Positions 1-6,567 of a stretch of DNA of 9,497 bases are shown here, piece after piece. The position numbers and the translations under genes were made by a program. Below the pieces are notes generated by a model. The model saw only the letters and a list, made by a program, of their open reading frames with translations. It did not search any database and was not told the DNA's origin. The DNA is from an uncultured Ruminococcus sp. (GTDB lineage Bacteria > Bacillota > Clostridia > Oscillospirales > Ruminococcaceae), in assembly GCA_902796865.1 (NCBI GenBank), contig CADBQZ010000041.1:1-9497 (forward strand), in the 5' to 3' direction. Positions within the stretch are counted from its first letter, which is position 1. Each line of letters begins with the position of its first letter.

Positions 1-701
1 CTGCAACATTTCTCAGAGGATTGAAATATATCCAGATACCGACTACACTGCTTGCACAGATAGATTCTTCTGTAGGCGGAAAAACAGCTATTGACCTTCC
101 GTGGGGCAAGAACCTTGTCGGTGCGTTCAAACAGCCGGAATGTGTCATATGCGACCCGGATACGCTTTCTACTCTTAAAGAAGCTATCCTGTCTGACGGA
201 ATGGCTGAAGCAATAAAATACGGCATGATAAGAGATAAGGAGCTTTTTGAGCTTATCGCATCTCATGATATCGGAAATGTCACAGAAGTTATAGATGATA
301 TCATATATAAGTGTGTTTCGATAAAGCGTGATGTCGTAGAGAATGATGAATTTGATACGGGAGAAAGAATGATACTTAATTTTGGTCATACGCTCGGTCA
401 TGCAGTCGAGAGCCATTATAATTATGAAACATATACTCATGGAAGCGCTGTGGCAATAGGTATGTATATGATAAGCAGCAGGAGCTGTTCTCATGAAATA
501 ACCGAAGCTTTGGAACAATGCCTTAAAGCATATAAACTTCCGATAAGCTGTGATGCAGATATAAGAAAGCTTGTGCCGCTTTGCAGCAATGATAAAAAAC
601 GTACAAGCTCGGATATACATTTTATAGTTTGTGAAGAGATAGGAAAAGCACAGATAAAAACTCTCACATTTGAAGAATTTGAAAAATATGTAATTGGATA
701 A
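1..701 (+). CDS. aroB: 3-dehydroquinate synthase, 3' part (N-terminus outside window)
   Basis: The enzyme converts DAHP to 3-dehydroquinate, step two of the shikimate pathway, using NAD and a metal in the cytoplasm. The reading frame is open from base 3 (ATFLRG, running into the motif IQIPTTLLAQIDSSVGGKT), so the gene starts upstream; the TTG at base 21 is an internal Leu codon. About 232 codons are visible against roughly 350 in the family, so the NAD-binding N-terminal third is missing. The three expected metal ligands are present: Glu in DGMAEAIKYG, His in NFGHTLGH and His in YTHGSAVAIG, with the last two 17 residues apart as in E. coli AroB. The last motif is usually HGEAVAIGM, and here Glu is replaced by Ser. 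The stop lies 11 nt before aroA, which suggests an operon. The truncation is a window edge, not a damaged gene. Confidence 0.96.
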   Translation, partial: ATFLRGLKYIQIPTTLLAQIDSSVGGKTAIDLPWGKNLVGAFKQPECVICDPDTLSTLKEAILSDGMAEAIKYGMIRDKELFELIASHDIGNVTEVIDDIIYKCVSIKRDVVENDEFDTGERMILNFGHTLGHAVESHYNYETYTHGSAVAIGMYMISSRSCSHEITEALEQCLKAYKLPISCDADIRKLVPLCSNDKKRTSSDIHFIVCEEIGKAQIKTLTFEEFEKYVIG

Positions 702-712
702 AAGGAAAAATA

Positions 713-1948
713 ATGGATATAAAAATAACGCCGTCTAAGCTCAAAGGAGAGGTGGATATACCCTCGTCAAAAAGCATGACCCACCGCATTCTTATATGTG
801 CAGCACTTGCAAAGGGCAGGTCACTTATTACAAATGTTTCTTTTTCAAAGGATATATATGCAACTGTTTCAGCACTCAAAGCTATGGGCGCAAAGATAAA
901 GACGTTTGAAAACAGCATAGAAGTATATGGTATAGAGGATATTTCCGAAAAGTCAGATATAGACTGCTGTGAGAGCGGCTCGACACTGCGATTTATTATA
1001 CCAATAGCCTGTGCGCTCGGAACAGATGCAAGATTTTTCGGAGAGGGAAGACTTCCCGAAAGACCGATAACTCCATATATAAGAGAATTCAAAAAGAAAA
1101 ATATAGATATAAACTACAGTGGTACAATGCCTTTTGAAATGAAGGGTAAGCTTTCTCCGGGAGTATTTGAGCTTGAAGGAGATATTTCTTCACAGTTTAT
1201 AACAGGGCTTATGTTTGCACTGCCATTGCTTGAAGACGATTCTGAGATAGTATTGATGTCAAGGCTTGAATCAAAACCTTATGCCGACATGACAATAAAA
1301 TGTCTTGAAAGCTTTGGAGTAAATATTACAGAAACGGACAAGGGTTACTTTATCAAAGGCAGACAAAGCTATACTGCAAGGGATATGTCCGTTGAGGGCG
1401 ATTATTCTCAGGCAGCGTTTTTCTATACTGCAAATAAGCTTGGAAGTGATATTAAAATAAATAACCTTAATGAGAAAAGCTTTCAGGGAGATAAGAAAAT
1501 TGTTGAAATAACGGAAAATCTGTGTTATAATAATAGTGGATCGCTTTCAGGTTTTGAAGTTGATGCGTCGGACATACCGGATCTTGTTCCGATACTTGCA
1601 GTATTGGGAACATACTGCGGCGGAAGATCAGTAATTTATGGTGCAAAAAGACTCAGAATAAAGGAAAGCGACAGACTTAAAGCTATATCAGATGCGCTTA
1701 ATTCATTAGGCGGAGATGTAAGAGTTACAGAAGACGGATTGGAAATATATCATAAAAAGCTTTCCGGCGGTATAGTTGACAGCGCCGGAGATCACAGGAT
1801 AGCGATGTCTGCGGCAATTGCAGCTACTATATGTGAACATGAAGTTATTATTAAAGGAGCCGAATCGGTCGAAAAATCGTATCCGGGCTTTTATGAAGAT
1901 TACAGGAAATTAGGAGGAACTGCGGATGTCATCACTTTGGAACAATAA
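713..1948 (+). CDS. aroA: 3-phosphoshikimate 1-carboxyvinyltransferase (EPSP synthase)
   Basis: It joins phosphoenolpyruvate to shikimate-3-phosphate to make EPSP, the sixth shikimate step. The 411 residues are normal full length (E. coli 427). Visible family motifs are PSSKSMTHR (residues 17-25, with the PEP-binding Lys20), ESGSTLRF (87-94), GDISSQF (156-162), GDYSQAAFF (229-237), IPDLVP (288-293, with Asp290 at the catalytic Asp position), KESDR (317-321) and DHRIAMS (360-366). The Gly of ESGSTLRF keeps the position of E. coli Gly96, but the positions of E. coli Thr97 and Pro101 are Ser and Phe. Those two positions affect glyphosate sensitivity in other enzymes, so inhibitor response cannot be assumed from E. 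coli. The start has an AAAGGA ribosome site (701-706) with a 6-nt spacer. The 3' end overlaps aroC by 23 nt, consistent with translational coupling. Confidence 0.97.
   Translation: MDIKITPSKLKGEVDIPSSKSMTHRILICAALAKGRSLITNVSFSKDIYATVSALKAMGAKIKTFENSIEVYGIEDISEKSDIDCCESGSTLRFIIPIACALGTDARFFGEGRLPERPITPYIREFKKKNIDINYSGTMPFEMKGKLSPGVFELEGDISSQFITGLMFALPLLEDDSEIVLMSRLESKPYADMTIKCLESFGVNITETDKGYFIKGRQSYTARDMSVEGDYSQAAFFYTANKLGSDIKINNLNEKSFQGDKKIVEITENLCYNNSGSLSGFEVDASDIPDLVPILAVLGTYCGGRSVIYGAKRLRIKESDRLKAISDALNSLGGDVRVTEDGLEIYHKKLSGGIVDSAGDHRIAMSAAIAATICEHEVIIKGAESVEKSYPGFYEDYRKLGGTADVITLEQ
1912..1917 (+). promoter_or_regulatory. Ribosome binding site of aroC, inside aroA
   Basis: A perfect AGGAGG lies within the last codons of aroA, 8 nt before the ATG at 1926. 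It fixes the aroC start inside aroA and supports coupled translation of the two genes. Confidence 0.85.
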
Positions 1949-3020
1949 TATTTCGATCTCGATATTCGGAGAATCACATGGACCGGCTATAGGTGTAGTA
2001 ATTGACAATCTTCCGCCGGGAGAATATATAGATCTTGAAGAGCTTAAAAGATTTATGGCGAGACGTGCGCCTAAAAAAGACGGTTCTACCACGCCGAGAG
2101 GCGAGAAGGATATGCCGCAGATAATGTCTGGAGTTCATGGAGATAAGACTACCGGAACGCCGCTTTGTGCATTTATACAGAACACCGATACCCGCTCACA
2201 GGACTACTCGAATCTTTCAACTCTTGTAAGACCGGGTCATGCGGATTATACCGGTGCTGTAAGATACAGAGGATTTAATGATGTAAGAGGCGGAGGACAT
2301 TTTTCGGGAAGGCTTACCGCACCATTAGTCTTTGCCGGAGCAGTTTGCGCTCAGATACTTGAAAGACGAGGAATTTATACAGGCGCTCATATAGCCGAGA
2401 TACACAATATCAAGGATGATGAATTTGACAGAGTCAAAGTCAACAAGGACGATATTTTAAAAGTAAGATATAAAAAATTCCCTGTTATAAATGATGAACA
2501 GGGCGAAAAGATGTTTGCTGATATACAGAATGCAAGAATGGGCGGAGAATCGCTCGGAGGCATTATCGAATGTGCCTGTGTTAATGTCCCAGCCGGTATC
2601 GGTTCACCGATATTCAATGGCCTTGAAAATTCGCTTGCACAGCTTATTTTTGGCATCCCGGCTGTAAAAGGTCTTGAATTCGGTGCGGGATTTTTAACAG
2701 CAAAAATGGTCGGAAGTCAGAATAATGATGACTTTTATGTTGATGAACATGGTCATGTTAAAACAAAGACTAATAATCACGGCGGAATACTTGGCGGTAT
2801 TTCCTCGGGAATGCCGATAACTTTAAGAGTTGCGATAAAGCCTACTCCTTCTATCGGTAAGCCTCAGGAGACTATTGATGCAAAAAATATGAAAAACGAT
2901 ATTCTTACAATAAACGGCCGTCATGATCCATGTATAGTTCCAAGAGCAGTACCGTGTGTTGAAGCGGCAGTAAATATTGGTGTGCTTTCACATATGCTTG
3001 ATTATCCGCATTTTTATTAA
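1926..3020 (+). CDS. aroC: Chorismate synthase
   Basis: It performs the last common aromatic step, anti-1,4-elimination of phosphate from EPSP to give chorismate, and needs reduced FMN. The N-terminus (MSSLWNNNISISIFGESHG) is the usual family start, so the ATG overlapping aroA is right. Signature motifs are GESHG (15-19, catalytic His18), RPGHADYTG (102-110, catalytic His105), GGGHFSGRLTAPLVFAG (122-138), GGISSGMPI (290-298) and GRHDPCIVPRAVP (331-343). The 364 residues are full length for the family. I see no separate flavin reductase domain, so this looks like the ordinary monofunctional bacterial form supplied with FMNH2 from elsewhere. It sits between aroA (23-nt overlap) and the DUF4364 gene (9-nt gap). 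Confidence 0.97.
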   Translation: MSSLWNNNISISIFGESHGPAIGVVIDNLPPGEYIDLEELKRFMARRAPKKDGSTTPRGEKDMPQIMSGVHGDKTTGTPLCAFIQNTDTRSQDYSNLSTLVRPGHADYTGAVRYRGFNDVRGGGHFSGRLTAPLVFAGAVCAQILERRGIYTGAHIAEIHNIKDDEFDRVKVNKDDILKVRYKKFPVINDEQGEKMFADIQNARMGGESLGGIIECACVNVPAGIGSPIFNGLENSLAQLIFGIPAVKGLEFGAGFLTAKMVGSQNNDDFYVDEHGHVKTKTNNHGGILGGISSGMPITLRVAIKPTPSIGKPQETIDAKNMKNDILTINGRHDPCIVPRAVPCVEAAVNIGVLSHMLDYPHFY

Positions 3021-3029
3021 GGTGATATA

Positions 3030-3617
3030 ATGGAAGAATATGGTAAAATGTCTGAATTTGCCACTACTGATCTTCGTGATCTTCAGACGGTAAAAATACT
3101 TATTTGTTATCTTCTTTGCAAGCTTAAAAAGCCGGTCACTGCTGATCAGCTCTATGATATCTCGGTGAGTACTGAAATAATAAACTATTTTTATTATCAG
3201 GAAGCGGTGAGCTTTCTTATAGAGAATAATTCTATAAAGTCTGAAAAGAATGAAAAAGGTGAAGACGTCTATACCATAACGCAAAAGGGGATAGACGGCA
3301 CTAAAATGCTTGAGAATTATGCTCCTAAGTCTTACAGAGACAAGATCGTTACTGCGGCTTTGAGATATTTTGCAAGGTTAAAATATGAAAATGATGTAAA
3401 AATAGAATATATCGAATCGGAAAATGGTTATTATGTACACTGTCAATGCCCAGACAAATCATATGATCTTATGGATCTGAAGCTCTATGCACCGGATAGG
3501 GAACAGGCCGAACTTATAGGAAAAAACATAATGAAGAATCCTGTAGGTTTTTACAGTAAGATACTTAAAATGACTTTAGAGAATAAAGAAGAAGAGTTTG
3601 ACCCTGACAGTATATAA
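3030..3617 (+). CDS. DUF4364 family protein, winged-helix-like
   Basis: A 195-residue soluble protein of unknown function. The N-terminal part (about 17-95) reads as a winged-helix-like fold: helices around LQTVKILICYLLCKL, a 'YDIS...YFYYQEAVSFLIENN' segment and a strand-like 'VYTITQKG' wing. The C-terminal part (about 105-183) is a mixed alpha/beta domain ending in PVGFYSKILKMTL. This order matches my memory of DUF4364, a Firmicute family often described as possible regulators; no target is known to me. The ATG at 3030 is chosen because AAGGTG (3019-3024) sits 5 nt upstream. ATG 3048 is a weaker alternative with no good ribosome site. It lies 9 nt after aroC, so it is probably co-transcribed with the aro genes. 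A role in controlling that operon would be a guess. Confidence 0.85.
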   Translation: MEEYGKMSEFATTDLRDLQTVKILICYLLCKLKKPVTADQLYDISVSTEIINYFYYQEAVSFLIENNSIKSEKNEKGEDVYTITQKGIDGTKMLENYAPKSYRDKIVTAALRYFARLKYENDVKIEYIESENGYYVHCQCPDKSYDLMDLKLYAPDREQAELIGKNIMKNPVGFYSKILKMTLENKEEEFDPDSI

Positions 3618-3623
3618 ATTTAG

Positions 3624-3659
3624 CACCGCACAAATCCCGGATATGGTTTTTGTGCGGTG
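3624..3659. terminator. Hairpin terminator between convergent genes
   Basis: A perfect 11-bp inverted repeat, CACCGCACAAA (3624-3634) and TTTGTGCGGTG (3649-3659), encloses a 14-nt loop. On the plus strand it is followed by a broken T-rich run (GTGTTGTTTTAT). On the minus strand the following bases are AT-rich but lack a clean T run. It probably ends the aro operon and may also serve the convergent dockerin gene that stops at 3699. Confidence 0.8.
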
Positions 3660-3698
3660 TGTTGTTTTATATGTTCTTTTTGAGATGTTATATATCTA

Positions 3699-4766
3699 TT
3701 ATTTTTTTCTTTTTGCAAGTACTCTTGCTATCGCAGCAGCGTCACAGACGTCTATTTTATTATCAAGATTGAAATCAGCCCTGAAATCAAGTTCACTGCG
3801 TTTCCCTGAAGCCAGCATATGGGCTATATATGCTGCATCGCTGACTGTTCTCTGATCGTCTCCGTTTGCATCACCGAATGTGTATGCACATTTTGGAAAA
3901 TCATCATAATGTTCGATATATGAAAAAATGTCTATGTCATGAAGAAGAACAGTTTTTGTTGTCTCAACGCCGTTTAGAGTACCTGTCACACGATATCTTT
4001 CATTAAGCGTTTCATCAATCTCGCTCATGCGTTGGTCTGAGATAAGGAAAAATTTATCAGATGAGCCATCATTCGTTACATCGACAAGATACCAGTGACC
4101 GCCTATCCTTACAGCATTCCATGCGTGAGAGCAGCTGGTGATAACGATCGAATCTATTCCCATGCTGTTGCAAAGGTATTCATAGGCTTTTGAATATCCA
4201 GCACATACTGTATAACCAAGCATAAAGACTGATGCTATTGACTGATCCCAGTCGTTTATTTTATAGCTTACATTTTCAAGAAGCTCGTCCTGTAAATACT
4301 TTGCCCTTTCAAAATCATTGCTGTATTTTGATGCACCGTTCAGATATACCTGAGCTGCCGCTTTTATATCTGATTTTGCTTTCTGACGGGTGCTTCCGTT
4401 TCTGAATGACGGTAGTATTTTATAGCTAAAGTATGCTGAACCGAATATTTTTGAATACTTTGTTTCAAGGCTTATCCAGAAAAACTCCGGATGATCTAGA
4501 TAGAATATAAGCGATATTTCTCCGACACGTTCTTCTGTCAATTCTGAAGAATACTTAGCATTCGGAGTATATTCATATGTACGGTCATTTTCGTCAACGG
4601 AAGTACAAGCTTCAAGAAGTGCATCATAAAATTCTGCTTCTTCGGCGCTTAGTCTGTTATATATATAATCACAATTATAAGCTGCTTTAGCATAAAAAGA
4701 GGAAAAAGCAGACATGATAATAACTGTACAGCATATCAGAGAGCTTATAATTTTCTTTATATTCAT
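3699..4766 (-). CDS. Secreted transglutaminase-like protein with C-terminal dockerin
   Basis: Numbered from ATG 4766 (355 residues). A signal peptide (MNIKKIISSLICCTVIIMSA..., likely cut after AKA near residue 28) is followed by an N-terminal region to about 165. A transglutaminase/cysteine-protease-like core comes next, with Cys188 in YTVCAGYSKAY, His214 in CSHAWNAV and Asp229 in LVDVTND: a complete Cys-His-Asp triad in the expected order. A type-I-like dockerin fills about 297-355, with two calcium-loop repeats (GDANGDDQRTVSD and ADFNLDNKIDVCD) each followed by a helix. It is therefore predicted to be exported and bound to a cohesin on a cellulosome-like complex. Substrate is unknown; the fold covers peptidases, cross-linking enzymes and deamidases. 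Start is uncertain: a GTG at 4781 overlaps the SIR2-like gene by 4 nt, but ATG 4766 gives the better signal peptide and has AAGGTGA (4778-4784) upstream. Confidence 0.88.
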   Translation of the reverse strand: MNIKKIISSLICCTVIIMSAFSSFYAKAAYNCDYIYNRLSAEEAEFYDALLEACTSVDENDRTYEYTPNAKYSSELTEERVGEISLIFYLDHPEFFWISLETKYSKIFGSAYFSYKILPSFRNGSTRQKAKSDIKAAAQVYLNGASKYSNDFERAKYLQDELLENVSYKINDWDQSIASVFMLGYTVCAGYSKAYEYLCNSMGIDSIVITSCSHAWNAVRIGGHWYLVDVTNDGSSDKFFLISDQRMSEIDETLNERYRVTGTLNGVETTKTVLLHDIDIFSYIEHYDDFPKCAYTFGDANGDDQRTVSDAAYIAHMLASGKRSELDFRADFNLDNKIDVCDAAAIARVLAKRKK

Positions 4767-4777
4767 ATTATCAAAAG

Positions 4778-5719
4778 TCACCTTGCTTTCTTCATTTTTC
4801 TTTCTATATCGTCGAGAGCATCGCTATAAAAATGGCGAAAATTTTCTTCGATATTTTCCACGGTGTCATTATCCTCGATGCTGTATCCTAAATCTGAACA
4901 GACTGTACGATAAAGCTTCATAAGTTCCAGCCGTTCATCAAATGCCTTTGCGGGAATTCCGTTTATAAGTTTTTTTGGCTCGTAAAAATATATCCTGCCG
5001 TTTCGGGATTTCTCATTCTTTTTTCTGTTGAGAAGCCACCAGAGATCCATTTCAGCAAGATCAAATTTGAATCCGAGAATATATACATTTCCGAGAATAA
5101 AAGAGTCTATCCAGCTTTTTATCTCAAATTCTCCCGGAGTCTGCTGACGGTATTTTCTTCCGGATAAAAATTCCCTGTACTTATAAAGCATAGTTCCGTA
5201 GTAATAATGACCTACGATCATGCTTGAAGGTTTTCTTGACTCACCGTGGATATGCCATACTCTGTTGACAAAGCCGTTGTATTCGACTTTGTTATATGTA
5301 TGCAGCAGATACATTGATTCAGCTTTTGAAACAGCATTTGTATGACACTGCATTTTTTTAAGTTCGCTGTCTGTAATACTGCTTTCGTCTGATGCGGCGG
5401 TCTCTATCTCATAGCTGTAATTTGTAGTTATTATCTCGTCAAAACCCATTTCAAAGATACGGCGAAGTATCTTTTTGTATCTTTCATCGACCTTGCCGTA
5501 CATTTGCTTGCTAAGTTCTTTCATTTTGTTATTAACGCTGTCATTTGTACGGAGAACGACTTCGAGAGGAAACGGCATTTTAAGTTCAGCATTTGGAGGT
5601 ATATTTTTATTTTGTGTCATATCGTTTAAAATTTCCTTTAAAAGCTTTGCATCTGTAAAAGCTTTATTAAGTCCATTTCCGATAAGAAGTACCTGTGGAT
5701 ATTTATGATCGTTTTTCAT
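4778..5719 (-). CDS. SIR2-like domain protein (possible NAD-consuming enzyme)
   Basis: A 313-residue cytoplasmic protein with no signal peptide or membrane segment. SIR2-like (SIR2_2 type) landmarks appear in order: LLIGNGLNKAF (11-21, the nucleotide-binding glycine loop), FDEIITTNYSYEIE (93-106, with Asn100 at the NAD-ribose Asn position), VWHIHGE (154-160, with His158 at the catalytic His position) and VYILGFKFDLAEMDLWWLLNRK (about 212-233, the usual 'GYSFxDxxxxWLL' region). Key Asn and His residues are kept, so NAD hydrolysis or ADP-ribose chemistry is possible. The Asp usual after TTNY is Ser102. Relatives are NADase effectors in Thoeris and DSR antiviral systems, but I see no TIR, sensor or other partner here. 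The start has AGAGG with a 5-nt spacer and a strong promoter upstream. The gene meets or overlaps the dockerin gene downstream. Function is unproven. Confidence 0.82.
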   Translation of the reverse strand: MKNDHKYPQVLLIGNGLNKAFTDAKLLKEILNDMTQNKNIPPNAELKMPFPLEVVLRTNDSVNNKMKELSKQMYGKVDERYKKILRRIFEMGFDEIITTNYSYEIETAASDESSITDSELKKMQCHTNAVSKAESMYLLHTYNKVEYNGFVNRVWHIHGESRKPSSMIVGHYYYGTMLYKYREFLSGRKYRQQTPGEFEIKSWIDSFILGNVYILGFKFDLAEMDLWWLLNRKKNEKSRNGRIYFYEPKKLINGIPAKAFDERLELMKLYRTVCSDLGYSIEDNDTVENIEENFRHFYSDALDDIERKMKKAR

Positions 5720-5761
5720 TTTATGCCTCTTTGACGGTCGATTTATGGTATTTATATATAC

Positions 5762-5790
5762 ATTATAGCATAGATCTGTTTTATTTTCAA
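5762..5790 (-). promoter_or_regulatory. Sigma-A type promoter of the SIR2-like/dockerin pair
   Basis: Read on the minus strand, TTGAAA (5785-5790) and a perfect TATAAT (5762-5767) are separated by exactly 17 nt. The start of transcription would fall near 5755, giving a leader of about 35 nt with AGAGG just before the ATG at 5719. This is the clearest promoter in the window and suggests housekeeping-type transcription. Confidence 0.8.
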
Positions 5791-5884
5791 CTTTTAATGT
5801 AAATGAAGTATGAAATATGATTTTTTATGAATATATGAGCTTTAAAAGAAAATAATACTATTACTGAAAAAAATAAATACAAAC

Positions 5885-5890
5885 AGGAGG
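5885..5890 (+). promoter_or_regulatory. Ribosome binding site of rubrerythrin
   Basis: A perfect AGGAGG sits 6 nt before the ATG at 5897 and fixes that start. The 177-nt divergent gap upstream (5720-5896) holds the minus-strand promoter. I see no convincing -35/-10 pair on the plus strand, although rubrerythrin must be transcribed from somewhere in it. Confidence 0.85.
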
Positions 5891-5896
5891 AATAGT

Positions 5897-6490
5897 ATGG
5901 AATTATCCGGAAGTGAAACAAAACTTTCTTTGATGAGGGCTTTTGCAGGTGAATGTCAGTCGAATGCCCGATATACAATGGCTGCACAGAAAGCGGCTTC
6001 AAAAAATCTTTATGTTATTCAGGAAGTATTTAAATTTACTGCACAGGAAGAGCTTGCACACGCAAGAGTGTTTTACGAGCTTTTGAGTGAACTGTCCGGA
6101 CAGAAATTGACTGTGAACGGTGATTATCCTGTCATGGTAAATGATGATCCGGCAGTTCTTCTGCGTGATGCTCAAAAGCATGAGTACGATGAATATTCGT
6201 CTGTTTATGAGGAATTTGCAAAGACTGCCTGCGAAGAAGGCTTTACAGATATTGGTGCAAAGTTTCGTGCGATAGCAGCTATTGAGAAAACTCATTCTGA
6301 GCGATTTGAAAAGTTTGCCTGTCTTCTTGAACAGAACAAGCTTTTTGTATCTGATGTTGAAGAAGAATGGATATGCTTGAACTGCGGACACAGACTAAAA
6401 AGCACTGAGGCTCCGTCAAAGTGTCCTGTATGCAGCCACCCAAAGGGATATTTTATAAGGGTAACATTAGCACCTTATACAAATGGATAA
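5897..6490 (+). CDS. Rubrerythrin
   Basis: A cytoplasmic non-haem iron protein that reduces hydrogen peroxide to water in anaerobes, taking electrons from a rubredoxin or NADH-linked partner. The 197 residues are normal length. The N-terminal ferritin-like four-helix domain (about 1-148) carries the di-iron ligands in family order: Glu19 (AGEC), Glu52 and His55 (QEELAHA), Glu96 and Glu99, then Glu130 and His133 (IEKTHSERF). The C-terminal rubredoxin-like domain (about 156-190) has two CxxC knuckles, Cys160/Cys163 (WICLNCGH) and Cys176/Cys179 (KCPVCSHPKGYF), holding a single iron. It is a stand-alone gene between a divergent SIR2-like/dockerin pair and a convergent mannanase gene, with its own ribosome site and terminator. 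Control by PerR would be typical, but I find no good PerR box. Confidence 0.96.
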   Translation: MELSGSETKLSLMRAFAGECQSNARYTMAAQKAASKNLYVIQEVFKFTAQEELAHARVFYELLSELSGQKLTVNGDYPVMVNDDPAVLLRDAQKHEYDEYSSVYEEFAKTACEEGFTDIGAKFRAIAAIEKTHSERFEKFACLLEQNKLFVSDVEEEWICLNCGHRLKSTEAPSKCPVCSHPKGYFIRVTLAPYTNG

Positions 6491-6497
6491 ACGAAAT

Positions 6498-6523
6498 AAA
6501 GGACGAGCTTTTGCCCGTCCTTT
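6498..6523. terminator. Hairpin terminator after rubrerythrin, probably bidirectional
   Basis: AAAGGACG (6498-6505) pairs with CGTCCTTT (6516-6523). After one A-C mismatch the stem continues with GC/GC around a TTTT loop. TTTTAT follows on the plus strand and TTTATTTC on the minus strand. It begins 8 nt after the rubrerythrin stop and also lies about 40 nt past the convergent mannanase stop, so it can end both transcripts. Confidence 0.88.
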
Positions 6524-6542
6524 TATCGGTTATTTGAAATTT

Positions 6543-6567
6543 GTTACCTTGCCGGCGCAACGGTTAC
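6543..6567. other. Imperfect hairpin overlapping the mannanase stop codon
   Basis: GTTACCTTGC (6543-6552) can pair with GCAA-C-GGTTAC (6557-6567) around a CGGC loop, with one T-T mismatch and one bulged C. The mannanase stop (6564-6566) lies inside the stem. There is no T run after it on either strand, so it is not a classical terminator; it may be an mRNA 3'-end structure or chance. Confidence 0.4.

Noticed and set aside
664..1092. 142-codon open frame antisense to aroA
   Set aside because: It covers the conserved aroA N-terminal motifs and shows no features of its own.
5853..5863. TAATACTATTA palindrome upstream of rubrerythrin as a PerR box
   Set aside because: It does not fit the PerR consensus TTATAATnATTATAA when aligned at its centre, and short AT-rich palindromes are expected by chance here.
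5999..6391. 130-codon open frame antisense to rubrerythrin
   Set aside because: The opposite strand has full rubrerythrin metal-ligand motifs, while this frame is low-complexity and lacks a ribosome site.
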